Shown piece by piece: positions 9,650-18,534 of a stretch of 26,617 nt of DNA. The notes beneath the pieces were generated by a model. The model did not search any database, was not told the DNA's origin, and saw nothing but the letters and a program-made list of their open reading frames with translations. Positions within the stretch are counted from its first letter, which is position 1. Every line of letters starts with the position of its first letter. Source of the stretch: DSXH01 sp037446915 (GTDB taxonomy: Bacteria; Bacteroidota; Ignavibacteria; Ignavibacteriales; Melioribacteraceae); assembly GCA_037446915.1 (NCBI GenBank), contig JBBIHP010000029.1:1-26617 (forward strand). The letters are read 5' to 3'. The position numbers and the translations under genes are program-made.

Positions 9650-11561
9650 ATATTTAGTTAACAATAAAATACTCCCGGTTATTATTTCACTGTTAGTATT
9701 AATAATATATTTTTTTACACTCGCACCCGGTGTAATACAAATTGATTCCGGTGAGTTAGCCGCTGTTCAGTCAACATTAGGAATAGCTCATCCTACCGGT
9801 TACCCGTTATTTTCATTAATCGGTTATATATTTATAAAGATTCCAATACCATTTTCAGCTATTTACAAAACAAATTTACTAGCTGCTATCTGGTGCAGTT
9901 TTGGAATTTTATTTTTTATAAAATCTGTTACTCTCGTTCTAATAAACATCAATTCTAAAAAAGTTAAAAAAAAATTAAAGACAAAATCATTCCACACCAT
10001 TGAACCTGAAGAATCTAATATTCTGCTTATCTCAATAGCTGCTATTACCGGCAGTCTATATCTTGCCTTTAGCAATACTTACTGGATGCAATCAACTTCT
10101 GTTGAGGTATATTCATTACAGATATTTCTATTTATGTTAATAATTTTTTCTTCTCTACGGGTGTATTTCTCTAAAAACAATTCGTTGTTTGATTGGATTC
10201 CGGTTGGGATATTTACAGCACTTGGTTTTACTAATCATATGACAACACTTCTTTCGCTTCCATTCACAGCAATTTTATTTTTTCGTAAAGAAGGGTTAAA
10301 TAAAAAATCACTTCTTAAAATTGCTGTCACATTTATTTCTTCTCTTCCCATCCTAATTCTTCTATATGCTTATTTACCTTTGAGAGCTTCAACTAATCCT
10401 GAAATAAATTGGGGTAATCCGTTTAATGCCGAAAACTTTTTACGCCACATAACAGGTAAACAATATCAGGTATGGCTCTTCTCTTCATTTGATGCGGCAA
10501 AAAAACAGCTCGGGTTTTTCTTTAATAATCTCCCCTCAGAGTTTACAGTCCCGGGTCTTCTGTTTGCACTAACAGGACTTGGATACATATTCAAAGTCAA
10601 TAAAAGAATGGCCGGTTTAATTACAGTTTCGTTTGTTGTTGCGCTTCTCTATTCTATTAACTACGATATTGTTGATATCGATTCATATTTCCTGTTCAAT
10701 TTTATATTGACCGGTATTTTAATTTCTATGGGCGTTTTTTTTATTTTGAAAGAGCTTAAGCTTAGATTCAAATTAAATGAAAAAGTAATAGTAATATTTT
10801 CTTTTATCGGGTTTATTCCACTTATAACTAACTACCGTTCGATCGACCAAAGCGATCAGTACATATTTGAAGATTATACAAAGAATATACTCAGCAGTGT
10901 CGAAGAGAATTCTATTATTTTTTCTTATCAGTGGGATTATTTTATATCATCTTCTTACTATTACCAGTATGTAGAAAATTTTAGAAAGGATGTTGTAGTT
11001 ATTGATAAAGAATTGCTGCGGCGTTCATGGTATTTTAACCAATTGAAAAGGAACTATCCGACGGTAATTAGAAATATTGAAAATGAAGTAGAAAAATTTC
11101 TTTCTGCATTAGAACCATTCGAAAGCGGCGGGAAGTTTGACCCGAATTTGCTTGAAGTGAATTATAGGAATATAATGACAAGGCTTGTTTCTCAAAACGC
11201 CGATAGAGATTTTTATGTCGGGTTAGAATTATTCGCAAACGAAATTCAACGGGGTGAATTCAGTTTGCCGGATGGATATCAGCTTGTTCCTCATATGTTT
11301 CTTTTTAAAGCTGTTAAGAGTAATGAATACTTTCCGGCACCGGTGCCAAATTTTTCAATCCGATTGCCTAAGAATAAAAACAAATACACAAACTTTATTG
11401 AAGATACTATCGGCCGAATGCTTTCTTACAGAATCTTGTATGAGTTGAACTGGAATAAGAGAGATAAGGCAATTGCATATTACAATAAACTCCGGAAGAC
11501 ATTACCGGAGTTTATAATTCCTGAACAAATTTCTAAGATGATAAAGATTGCAGAAGGTTGA
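9621..11561 (+). CDS. DUF2723 family multi-pass membrane protein (GT-C / O-mannosyltransferase-like)
   Basis: A 646-residue membrane protein. The N-terminal segment TLAPGVIQIDSGELAAVQST followed by GIAHPTGYPLF (about residues 33-64) is the DUF2723 signature, with an acidic pair (Asp42, Glu45) in the first extracytoplasmic loop as in GT-C fold glycosyltransferases. About ten hydrophobic helices follow up to about residue 400. The C-terminal 240 residues are soluble (EENSIIFSYQWDYFISSSYY) and probably extracytoplasmic. The expected activity is sugar transfer from a polyprenyl-phosphate donor, but no substrate is established. The start overlaps the glnE end by 29 bases; an ATG at 9639 would reduce the overlap to 11 bases and matches family N-termini about equally well. 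Its stop abuts the convergent DUF4837 gene with no spacer. Confidence 0.85.
   Translation: MSFLRNMWDRYLVNNKILPVIISLLVLIIYFFTLAPGVIQIDSGELAAVQSTLGIAHPTGYPLFSLIGYIFIKIPIPFSAIYKTNLLAAIWCSFGILFFIKSVTLVLININSKKVKKKLKTKSFHTIEPEESNILLISIAAITGSLYLAFSNTYWMQSTSVEVYSLQIFLFMLIIFSSLRVYFSKNNSLFDWIPVGIFTALGFTNHMTTLLSLPFTAILFFRKEGLNKKSLLKIAVTFISSLPILILLYAYLPLRASTNPEINWGNPFNAENFLRHITGKQYQVWLFSSFDAAKKQLGFFFNNLPSEFTVPGLLFALTGLGYIFKVNKRMAGLITVSFVVALLYSINYDIVDIDSYFLFNFILTGILISMGVFFILKELKLRFKLNEKVIVIFSFIGFIPLITNYRSIDQSDQYIFEDYTKNILSSVEENSIIFSYQWDYFISSSYYYQYVENFRKDVVVIDKELLRRSWYFNQLKRNYPTVIRNIENEVEKFLSALEPFESGGKFDPNLLEVNYRNIMTRLVSQNADRDFYVGLELFANEIQRGEFSLPDGYQLVPHMFLFKAVKSNEYFPAPVPNFSIRLPKNKNKYTNFIEDTIGRMLSYRILYELNWNKRDKAIAYYNKLRKTLPEFIIPEQISKMIKIAEG
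11487..11513 (-). terminator. Possible weak terminator hairpin for the greA-to-DUF4837 run
   Basis: A perfect inverted repeat with arms AAACTCCGG and CCGGAGTTT and a 9-base loop lies inside the 3' end of the DUF2723 gene, about 50-75 bases past the DUF4837 stop when read leftward. The GC-rich 6-bp stem is followed by TTTATTGT on the minus strand. The U tract is short, and the element may be only a by-product of the coding sequence. Confidence 0.3.
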
Positions 11562-12680
11562 TTACTTTAGCTGCTTCATTAAGTCTTCTTTAACTTCCTT
11601 CTTCACTTCCCTTTCGGTAAGGAATGATTGTAGAATTACATCAACCTGTTGAATAAGTTTTTTCTTATAATATTTGGGAGCATAAATTGAACCATCAAGC
11701 ATATAGATTCTCTTTGTCGCCTGATCATAAAAAGTATAGTTAATAAACGGACCGCCCATCGAACCATCATTCATTCGCCACAGACCTTGAGTCATAAGTG
11801 AATACCGCCCCAGGAAATTAACTTCGAGTGTTGTCTTGTAATCATCGGAAATTTCGACATAGCTTGCATCGTCTGAAGACAGGTAGTATTTGGATGTGAT
11901 TTTATTTCTTATCGCATAGAGAGAATCACGGTTAAGCATTGCGGGAGAAGCATTATCTATCCAATGAACGAAAATCCATCTTTCCATATCTGTTCCGGGA
12001 GATCGTCTAAGCCATACGAAATTATCTTCAGGTTTATCCAATGCCAGATAAAAATCAGACTGGACATAAATCATCCATCCGTATTCCTTTAAAAATTTGG
12101 CTTCAATATCTTTTCTTTCAAATTTTTCATTGTAAAGACTCTGGAATAATCTTTTATCGGAAATTTTCTGGAAATAATGTAAAAGATTCTCATGCTCATT
12201 TAATATTTTCTGATTAAGTTTTTCAACTGCTGGAGCAGTTAAAATCATTAATAATTGATTTTTTGCCCAAAGATCATATTTGTTAATTACTGATATTGAA
12301 TCGGCATTAATAAGATTTTTAACATCACTACTTAGCATGCCACTAATATATTTGCTTACATCGGAATCAGAATTTAACGGTGCAATCATTATTATATTTT
12401 TTCTTGTACGGTATTTTTCAAGTTCGGAAATATCTTTTCGGGTCAATACAAATAAATTTTCGGGTTGTGGAGTGTAAATTATCTTTCCAAAAACAGTCAA
12501 TAATGAATTTTCAAGATTATAAAATTCGGTTGAATCAGCAAAGACAATTATTTCATCTTCCTGGCCGACGGCCGGTTTTTGCGCTTCCCCGCATGATATA
12601 AAAACCGTAATTGAAATCAGAAGTAAAATAAAAAACTTTATTTGGTTTTTAGATAAGGAAATTGTCTCTTGTCTTTTCAT
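11562..12680 (-). CDS. DUF4837 family lipoprotein
   Basis: A 372-residue lipoprotein. After a 15-residue charged start it has a hydrophobic stretch ending in VFISCGEAQKP, giving a lipidated Cys near residue 30. The body matches DUF4837, a Bacteroidota/Chlorobi family: FVWLRRSPGTDMERWIFVHW, the GLWRMNDGSMGGPFINYTF block and the following RIYMLDGSIYAPKYYKK. No function is established for the family; export and anchoring in the cell envelope are inferred from the signal. It is the last gene of the leftward housekeeping run, 51 bases after the kinase-like gene, and its stop directly abuts the stop of the convergent DUF2723 gene. Confidence 0.85.
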   Translation of the reverse strand: MKRQETISLSKNQIKFFILLLISITVFISCGEAQKPAVGQEDEIIVFADSTEFYNLENSLLTVFGKIIYTPQPENLFVLTRKDISELEKYRTRKNIIMIAPLNSDSDVSKYISGMLSSDVKNLINADSISVINKYDLWAKNQLLMILTAPAVEKLNQKILNEHENLLHYFQKISDKRLFQSLYNEKFERKDIEAKFLKEYGWMIYVQSDFYLALDKPEDNFVWLRRSPGTDMERWIFVHWIDNASPAMLNRDSLYAIRNKITSKYYLSSDDASYVEISDDYKTTLEVNFLGRYSLMTQGLWRMNDGSMGGPFINYTFYDQATKRIYMLDGSIYAPKYYKKKLIQQVDVILQSFLTEREVKKEVKEDLMKQLK

Positions 12681-12731
12681 AATTTTTTCAATTTTTCTGC
12701 TTATACTAATTCAGTTTTTTATTTGTTTCAT

Positions 12732-13403
12732 CTAATTTGGAACATTCGGAAGAATAAGTGCCAGGTTGGGTAGTAGAATGGAGTAAAGAATCCACATTGT
12801 AACCCCAATAGAAACGGGAATGGTTAAATTATCATCTGCCCATCCTGTTGAAATATTTTCTGCAATAGCACCAACACCAACCGCAATAAAGCCAATAATA
12901 AACTCAGTAATATTTCCTTCAATTTTAGGTGTAAATAAAATAACAATACATGAAAAAACGAAAAATGCGAGAGTTCCTTCCAGACTCTTCAATAAAAATT
13001 GTGTCTGGCCGAATTTTCTACCAATTAATGCAGCAGCAATATCACCAATAATTAATACTGCAAACCCGGTTACTGCAAATACTTTAGGGAAAAATGAAAC
13101 GACAATTACTGCCGAAATTAAAACATAAGTTGCACCATTTAAACTTTTCCGTCTTTCATCCTTTTCATGACGCCGAAGAAGAAAACCAAAGAACTTGTAG
13201 AAAAAATCGCTAAACGGTTTGATGTAATACCGACCAATATCTAGAATTAGTGATAGAATGGTTAAAGGAATCAAAATAGTAAGAGCCAATTCACGCGTAA
13301 TAAAATAATAGATAACCGGAATAGAAAGGGAACAAAGATGAATTGCCTTTCTTAAAACTTCGCTTTGATAATCTATAGTGGCTCTATCAGTTGCTACCAT
13401 CAA
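12732..13403 (-). CDS. Diacylglycerol/polyprenol kinase family membrane protein (CTP-dependent Sec59/Dgk1-like)
   Basis: A 223-residue protein with about seven hydrophobic helices. SEVLRKAIHLCSLSIPVIYY near the N-terminus, RRHEKDERRKSLNGATYVL and GDIAAALIGRKFGQTQF are the conserved blocks of the CTP-dependent dolichol/phytol/diacylglycerol kinase family. These enzymes phosphorylate a lipid alcohol in the membrane, for example undecaprenol, phytol or diacylglycerol. Automated annotation often calls them phosphatidate cytidylyltransferase, but the CdsA C-terminal signature is absent. The start overlaps the ftsH end by 17 bases, which suggests translational coupling. The lipid substrate cannot be read from the sequence. 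Confidence 0.8.
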   Translation of the reverse strand: MMVATDRATIDYQSEVLRKAIHLCSLSIPVIYYFITRELALTILIPLTILSLILDIGRYYIKPFSDFFYKFFGFLLRRHEKDERRKSLNGATYVLISAVIVVSFFPKVFAVTGFAVLIIGDIAAALIGRKFGQTQFLLKSLEGTLAFFVFSCIVILFTPKIEGNITEFIIGFIAVGVGAIAENISTGWADDNLTIPVSIGVTMWILYSILLPNLALILPNVPN

Positions 13404-15489
13404 TCTTTTCAGCCGGCTTATCAGATTCCCGTTTCTTTTTCTCTTCCAATAATGATTTTACATGTTCTGGAAGCTCGTTATGAGTATTTTCTTGTGCTCC
13501 ATTAACACCATTCTTTTTAACAGGCGGGAGTTCTTCACCTTTAATAATTTTTTCAATTTCATCCGAATCAAGAATTTCTCTTTCTAACAAATCTTTAGAA
13601 AGCTTATGAAGCAGATCGATATTTTCTTTAAGAATTTCTTCTGCACGAACCATGCATCCAATTACAATTTCTTTAATTTCGCTATCAATATCCTGTGCTG
13701 TTTGTTCGCTAAAATCTTTATGTTTGGTAATTTCACGACCCAAGAATATTTCTTCTTCCTTTGCACCATAAGCAATAGGACCAAGCTTCTCGCTCATACC
13801 CCACTCACAAACCATCTTACGTGCAATATTAGTTGCCTTTTCAATATCATTTCCGGCACCTGTTGTAAAACGGTTGAATACAATTTTCTCAGCCGCACGA
13901 CCGCCTAATGCATAAGTAATCATTGCTTCAAGATAATTTTTTGAATATGTATGTTTCTCGTCCACCGGAAGATAGGTAGTAACACCAAGTGCTCTTCCAC
14001 GAGGAATGATTGTTACTTTGTGAACAGGATCTGCTTCAGGAAGCATTTTTGCAACCAGTACGTGTCCAATTTCATGATAAGCTGTAATCTTTTTCTCTTC
14101 CTCGGAAATGATCATACTCTTACGTTCCATCCCCATCATTACTTTATCTTTTGCTTCTTCAAAATCCTCCATGGAAACTTTCTTTTTATTCTTACGAGCA
14201 GCAAGCAAAGCAGCTTCATTTACAAGATTTGCAATTTCAGCACCAGCTAATCCTGGAGTACCTTTAGCAAGCACTGCTAAATCCACATCAATATCTAACG
14301 GAATTTTTCTTGTATGAACTTTTAGTATTCCTTCTCTACCTTTTACATCAGGTCTATCAACAACAACCTGTCTGTCGAATCTACCGGGTCTTAACAATGC
14401 CGGATCGAGTACATCGGGACGGTTGGTAGCCGCAATAATTATCACTCCACTATTCTGTTCGAATCCATCCATTTCAACGAGCAACTGATTTAATGTTTGT
14501 TCACGTTCATCATGTCCGCCGCCTAACCCGGCGCCTCTGTGTCTGCCCACAGCATCAATTTCATCAATGAAAACAATACATGGGGCGTTTCTTTTTCCCT
14601 GTTCAAAGAGGTCACGAACACGGCTCGCTCCAACACCAACAAACATCTCAACAAAATCGGCACCAGAAATTGAGAAGAATGGAACCCCGGCTTCGCCAGC
14701 AACAGCTCTTGCTAATAAAGTTTTACCTGTTCCCGGAGGGCCTAATAGTAAAACTCCACGCGGAATTTTGCCCCCAAGTTTCTGAAACTTGCTTGGTTCT
14801 TTTAAAAATTCGATAATCTCTTCAAGTTCAAGTTTAGCTTCATCGGCTCCCGCTACGTCCTTAAAGGTAACTTTTATAGCTGATTCAGAGATCAGCTTTG
14901 CTTTGCTCTTCCCGAAATTAAAAATTCCACGAGTTCCACCGGCGCCGCCCTGCATACGACGGAATATGAACATCCATACTGCAAATAAAATTATCCATGG
15001 AAGAAATCCGAGTAATACCGTCATCCACTCGTTGGATTCTTTAATGAATGTGTACTTGATTCCTTTTTCTTTCCAGACTTTTATATTTTCTTCGATAATG
15101 GACTGATCGAATGTAACTACAAAATCTTTAACAGAAACATCTGCCCCTTTAATAGATACAATTTGTTTCTCATTCAATTTACCTTCGAGGCGGTAATCAT
15201 TGATATCTGATTTAACAACTTTTACTTCATCAATTTTTTGCGCTTCGAGGAATTTTTCATATACATCATAAGTAACCTCAACAGCACCTGTTGTTCCTGA
15301 ACGCATAAACTGCATAATAATTACAGCGGCAATAATAACAGCGCCCCAGCTAAAAACAGTTCTTATTATTTTAGACCAATCGAAATCGCCATCGGGTTTT
15401 TGAGGTCCTCCTCCTAACGGTTTCTTTTGATTCCTCTGATTCGGTTTCTCTGAATCTGCCATAAATAATTTTATAAATCTATTTAACAT
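13387..15489 (-). CDS. ftsH: ATP-dependent zinc metalloprotease FtsH
   Basis: The 700-residue membrane-anchored AAA+ protease degrades misfolded and regulatory membrane proteins. Two hydrophobic segments (about 43-62 and 155-176) flank the periplasmic domain. Then come Walker A GPPGTGKT (250-257), Walker B IVFIDEID (305-312), the pore motif FVEMFVGVGASRVRDLF, the second region of homology NRPDVLDPALLRPGRFDR (356-373), the zinc site HEIGH (472-476) and the third-ligand region TGAGNDIEKAT. The usual HEAGH is HEIGH here, which keeps both histidines and the glutamate. The start used is MLNRFIKLF; an ATG nine codons in (15462) is also possible, but GGAG lies upstream of the first. It follows hpt by 18 bases, the widespread tilS-hpt-ftsH order. 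Confidence 0.97.
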   Translation of the reverse strand: MLNRFIKLFMADSEKPNQRNQKKPLGGGPQKPDGDFDWSKIIRTVFSWGAVIIAAVIIMQFMRSGTTGAVEVTYDVYEKFLEAQKIDEVKVVKSDINDYRLEGKLNEKQIVSIKGADVSVKDFVVTFDQSIIEENIKVWKEKGIKYTFIKESNEWMTVLLGFLPWIILFAVWMFIFRRMQGGAGGTRGIFNFGKSKAKLISESAIKVTFKDVAGADEAKLELEEIIEFLKEPSKFQKLGGKIPRGVLLLGPPGTGKTLLARAVAGEAGVPFFSISGADFVEMFVGVGASRVRDLFEQGKRNAPCIVFIDEIDAVGRHRGAGLGGGHDEREQTLNQLLVEMDGFEQNSGVIIIAATNRPDVLDPALLRPGRFDRQVVVDRPDVKGREGILKVHTRKIPLDIDVDLAVLAKGTPGLAGAEIANLVNEAALLAARKNKKKVSMEDFEEAKDKVMMGMERKSMIISEEEKKITAYHEIGHVLVAKMLPEADPVHKVTIIPRGRALGVTTYLPVDEKHTYSKNYLEAMITYALGGRAAEKIVFNRFTTGAGNDIEKATNIARKMVCEWGMSEKLGPIAYGAKEEEIFLGREITKHKDFSEQTAQDIDSEIKEIVIGCMVRAEEILKENIDLLHKLSKDLLEREILDSDEIEKIIKGEELPPVKKNGVNGAQENTHNELPEHVKSLLEEKKKRESDKPAEKIDGSN

Positions 15490-15507
15490 TTTTCTCGTAA
15501 TTCTCCA

Positions 15508-16071
15508 TTAATCGCTTAATACATAGATTGAACTCAGATTACGGTACTTTTGTGCATAATCTAAACCGTATCCGATTACAAATTTATTCGGAATTTTAAA
15601 GCCAATATAATCAATTTTGACCTCATATTTTAAACTCTCCGGTTTCAATAAGAGTGTTACAACTTTCATACTGGCCGGATTATGAGACTGAATCATCTCT
15701 TCAACATATTTTATTGATAGACCGGAATCGACAATATCCTCAACAATAATCAAGTGCCGGTCTCTAATATCCGCATTCAAATCTTTTACAAGTTTTACTC
15801 TTCCGGAAGAAATTTTTTCGTCGCCGTAGCTCGAAAGCTTAAAAAAGTCTATTTCGCAATTGATGTTTACATTTTTCATCAGATCGGACATAAACATGAA
15901 AGAACCGTTAAGAATTCCAATAAAAATAGGGAGCTTGGTTTTATATTCTTCCGAAATTTCTTTGCCCAGTTCGCAGATCCTTTTTTGGATTTCTACTTCT
16001 GATAACATAGGAACAAACTTTTCCGTTCCAACAATTATTTCGTCTTTATCTGACGTTTTGATTGTACCCAT
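15508..16071 (-). CDS. hpt: Hypoxanthine phosphoribosyltransferase
   Basis: The 187-residue purine salvage enzyme converts hypoxanthine (and guanine) with PRPP to IMP (GMP). The PRPP-binding loop VEDIVDSG is at residues 110-117, the flexible-loop dipeptide region SSYGDEKISSG at 80-90, the PPi-loop region GILNGSFMFMSDLM at 52-65, and the base-recognition segment KIPNKFVIGYGLDY near the end. Length and motif order are standard. The predicted start overlaps the tilS 3' end by 37 bases. That leaves about 20 residues before the conserved EIQKRICELG, as in homologues, so the overlap is likely real. It sits between tilS and ftsH. Confidence 0.93.
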   Translation of the reverse strand: MGTIKTSDKDEIIVGTEKFVPMLSEVEIQKRICELGKEISEEYKTKLPIFIGILNGSFMFMSDLMKNVNINCEIDFFKLSSYGDEKISSGRVKLVKDLNADIRDRHLIIVEDIVDSGLSIKYVEEMIQSHNPASMKVVTLLLKPESLKYEVKIDYIGFKIPNKFVIGYGLDYAQKYRNLSSIYVLSD

Positions 16072-17423
16072 AGTTTATAAATCTTTTTAGTTTGTAAATT
16101 AATTTTAAAACGATCGTCGATTCTTAAACCTACAATCCAGACAATATCGTTCCCGTTAGTTAAAACAAGTTGATTTTTTTTATCAACCGAACTTACTTTT
16201 GAATCTGTTAAAAAGTCGGAAACCTTTTTGAAATTATTCATCCCCAGAGGAATAAACCTATCACCATTTTTCCACTTACGTAATATAAACATACCTTGCA
16301 ACTTATCAGCATTTACAAATTCTATATCCCTTTTATTATTTATTCTTATATCTGTTCGTCTGCATTTTTCAATGCCCACTGTTTTACCAAAGAATTCCGT
16401 TTCAGAATCAGGAAGTAACTCTACAATTGATTTTCTTTTTTGAACAGTCTCTTTTTTCAATAAAATAAAACCGGTTTCTTTAATGGCTTCTACTCCAGCA
16501 CCAAGCTGAACGGTTTTACCTTTATTTTGAAAAGCAAGACGGGATAATTTTTTATAATCAGTGTATTTTAGGTTAATACTAAATATATTTCTTACAACTT
16601 TTATTAAAGCATCTCCGGCAATTCCTTCTTCATAATCTTCAATAAGTTTTTTATCAATAGTAAGTCTGCCATTTTTATAATTGAAATACCGGTTCGACTT
16701 CTTTTCTATCTGTTTTCTAATTTCAGGTAGTGCACTTTCAAGAATTTTGGATGAACGGAACACTGATTGATCAATAGATGGATTTATGTTTTTCTTAAGT
16801 AATGGGATGATCTTATTACGCAAAAAGTTTCTTCTGAATTCAGATTTCAAATTCGAAGAATCAATCCGGAATGGAATCTTACTATTTTTTAGATAATCAA
16901 CAATTTCCTTTTTGGAAATACTTAGCAATGGCCTTATAATATTATTCCTGACAACAGGGATTCCGGCAAACCCATTTAAACCGGTTCCGCTAATAATATT
17001 TAAGAGAACTGTTTCAGTATTATCGCTTTGATTATGTGCTGTTACAATCTTTTCACACTTCAGTTTCCTGCTTAACGATTCTAAATAATTATAACGAAGA
17101 TTTCTTGCTGCCTCTTCTAAAGACATTTTATTTTTTTTGGCAAAACTCTTAACATTAATTTTTTTTGATACAATGGGAATTTTATAATCGGCACAGAATT
17201 TAATTGCAAATTTTTCGTCTTTATCAGATTCCTTACCGCGCAGCAGATGGTTAAAATGGACTGCTGTTAGATCAACTTTATACTTACTGCGGAATTTGTA
17301 AAAGAAATGGAGCATAAAAACCGAATCCGGTCCACCGCTGAAAGCTACAAGTAATTTATCCTCGGGCTTAATTAATTTGTAATGAGATATAAATTCAATT
17401 ACTTTTTGTTCGGTTCTTTTCAT
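16035..17423 (-). CDS. tilS: tRNA(Ile)-lysidine synthase
   Basis: The 462-residue cytosolic N-type ATP pyrophosphatase modifies C34 of the tRNA(Ile) with CAU anticodon to lysidine, changing both codon and amino acid identity. The PP-loop SGGPDS is at residues 29-34, followed by VHFNHLLRGKESDKDE, AHNQSDNTETVLLNIISGTG and the domain segment RRNFLRNKIIPLL. The C-terminal TilS domain is recognisable in RKWKNGDRFIPLG and DFLTDSKVSSVDKKN. The protein is full length and intact. It lies 17 bases downstream of ribD and overlaps hpt. Confidence 0.95.
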   Translation of the reverse strand: MKRTEQKVIEFISHYKLIKPEDKLLVAFSGGPDSVFMLHFFYKFRSKYKVDLTAVHFNHLLRGKESDKDEKFAIKFCADYKIPIVSKKINVKSFAKKNKMSLEEAARNLRYNYLESLSRKLKCEKIVTAHNQSDNTETVLLNIISGTGLNGFAGIPVVRNNIIRPLLSISKKEIVDYLKNSKIPFRIDSSNLKSEFRRNFLRNKIIPLLKKNINPSIDQSVFRSSKILESALPEIRKQIEKKSNRYFNYKNGRLTIDKKLIEDYEEGIAGDALIKVVRNIFSINLKYTDYKKLSRLAFQNKGKTVQLGAGVEAIKETGFILLKKETVQKRKSIVELLPDSETEFFGKTVGIEKCRRTDIRINNKRDIEFVNADKLQGMFILRKWKNGDRFIPLGMNNFKKVSDFLTDSKVSSVDKKNQLVLTNGNDIVWIVGLRIDDRFKINLQTKKIYKLWVQSKRQIKTK

Positions 17424-17440
17424 TTCACTTTTATTGAAAT

Positions 17441-18532
17441 CTAACGGCGAATAAGCCTGATAAGCAGATCGTCACCAACTTTATCATAGTCTTTTATATA
17501 ATACTTGAGAGCTTTAGATAATGATTTTACATCAAAATCGTTTGTAAGGGAATAACCGTTACCAAGAATTTTAGGACCAACAAAAATCAGAATTTCATCT
17601 TCTAACTTTTCACTAATGAAATTACAGAATACTTTTCCACCACCTTCTACCAATAATGATGTAATATTTTTCTCTCCTAATATTTTAAGGATTGCAGTTA
17701 GATCAAGATCATCGTTTTTTCTATGAGGTGCAAAAATAATTTCAACTCCACTTGCTTCGAATTTAGCAATTTTCTTTTTTCTGGTTTTATTCTTTTTTGA
17801 AGTAACAACAATAAGATTTCTATCATAATTCTTTTGAATTAGATCGGAATGGTGACTCAATTTTAAATCCGAATCGAGTATAATCCTCTTTGGATTTCTC
17901 CCTTCAACCAATCTTACCGTAAGCTGCGGATTATCTTTTTTAACAGTGTTATAACCAATTAGAACAGCATCATGCTCACTGCGCAATTGGTGACTCATAC
18001 TTCTCGATTCTACTGAAGTAATCCACTTTGAATTACCCGATTTATCTGCAATCTTCCCATCAATAGTAGTAGCCATCTTAAGTGTTACATAGGGTATGGT
18101 AGAACTTGAGTATTTAAAATAAAATTTGTTCAGATCGTAACATTCTTTTTCGAGTATGCCGGTTACAACTTCTATTCCGGCTTTTTTCAACTTTTTTATT
18201 GAATTGCCGCCTGATGATGGATTTGTGTTAACCGAACCAATCACAATCCTGCTTATTTTAGAATCGATTATTCGATCAAGGCAATTAAAATCTTTTTGTG
18301 AAGATGAACAGGGTTCTAAGTTGGTATAGAGAGTAGATCCTTCAGGATTTTCTTTTGCACCTTCAAGGGCAAGAATTTCCGGACTAACTTCATCGGGTGA
18401 ATTACGGTAGGATGCGCCGATTATCTTATCATTTTTTACGACCAGCGAACCCACAAGCGGTTTAGGACTTACTTTTCCTTTCCCTTTCTTAGCAAGCTCT
18501 AAGGCAATCTGTATGTATGATTCATCTAACAA
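17441..18532 (-). CDS. ribD: RibD-type diaminohydroxyphosphoribosylaminopyrimidine deaminase/reductase with altered deaminase site
   Basis: The 363-residue protein has the RibD plan: an N-terminal cytidine-deaminase-like domain (about 1-145) and a C-terminal HTP reductase domain (about 147-363). The reductase looks intact: TLKMATTIDGKIADKSGNSK, the NADPH/substrate region LRSEHDAVLIGYNTVKKDNP and the late LLVEGGGKVF. In the deaminase the usual zinc motif His-Ala-Glu is Ser50-Pro51-Glu52, so the zinc histidine is lost. Cys75 and Cys84 remain at normal spacing, but the HGRT substrate segment between them is SQKD, and the SPNP motif is SPKP. The reductase step of riboflavin synthesis is therefore well supported and the deaminase step doubtful. 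The start codon is TTG, 2 bases after the greA stop; it gives the normal family N-terminus, and coupling to greA translation is likely. Confidence 0.9.
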   Translation of the reverse strand: MLDESYIQIALELAKKGKGKVSPKPLVGSLVVKNDKIIGASYRNSPDEVSPEILALEGAKENPEGSTLYTNLEPCSSSQKDFNCLDRIIDSKISRIVIGSVNTNPSSGGNSIKKLKKAGIEVVTGILEKECYDLNKFYFKYSSSTIPYVTLKMATTIDGKIADKSGNSKWITSVESRSMSHQLRSEHDAVLIGYNTVKKDNPQLTVRLVEGRNPKRIILDSDLKLSHHSDLIQKNYDRNLIVVTSKKNKTRKKKIAKFEASGVEIIFAPHRKNDDLDLTAILKILGEKNITSLLVEGGGKVFCNFISEKLEDEILIFVGPKILGNGYSLTNDFDVKSLSKALKYYIKDYDKVGDDLLIRLIRR

Positions 18533-18534
18533 GA

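Noticed and set aside
14013..14113. HEIGH instead of HEAGH in FtsH
   Set aside because: The middle residue of the zinc motif is variable; both histidines and the glutamate are present, so activity is not in doubt.
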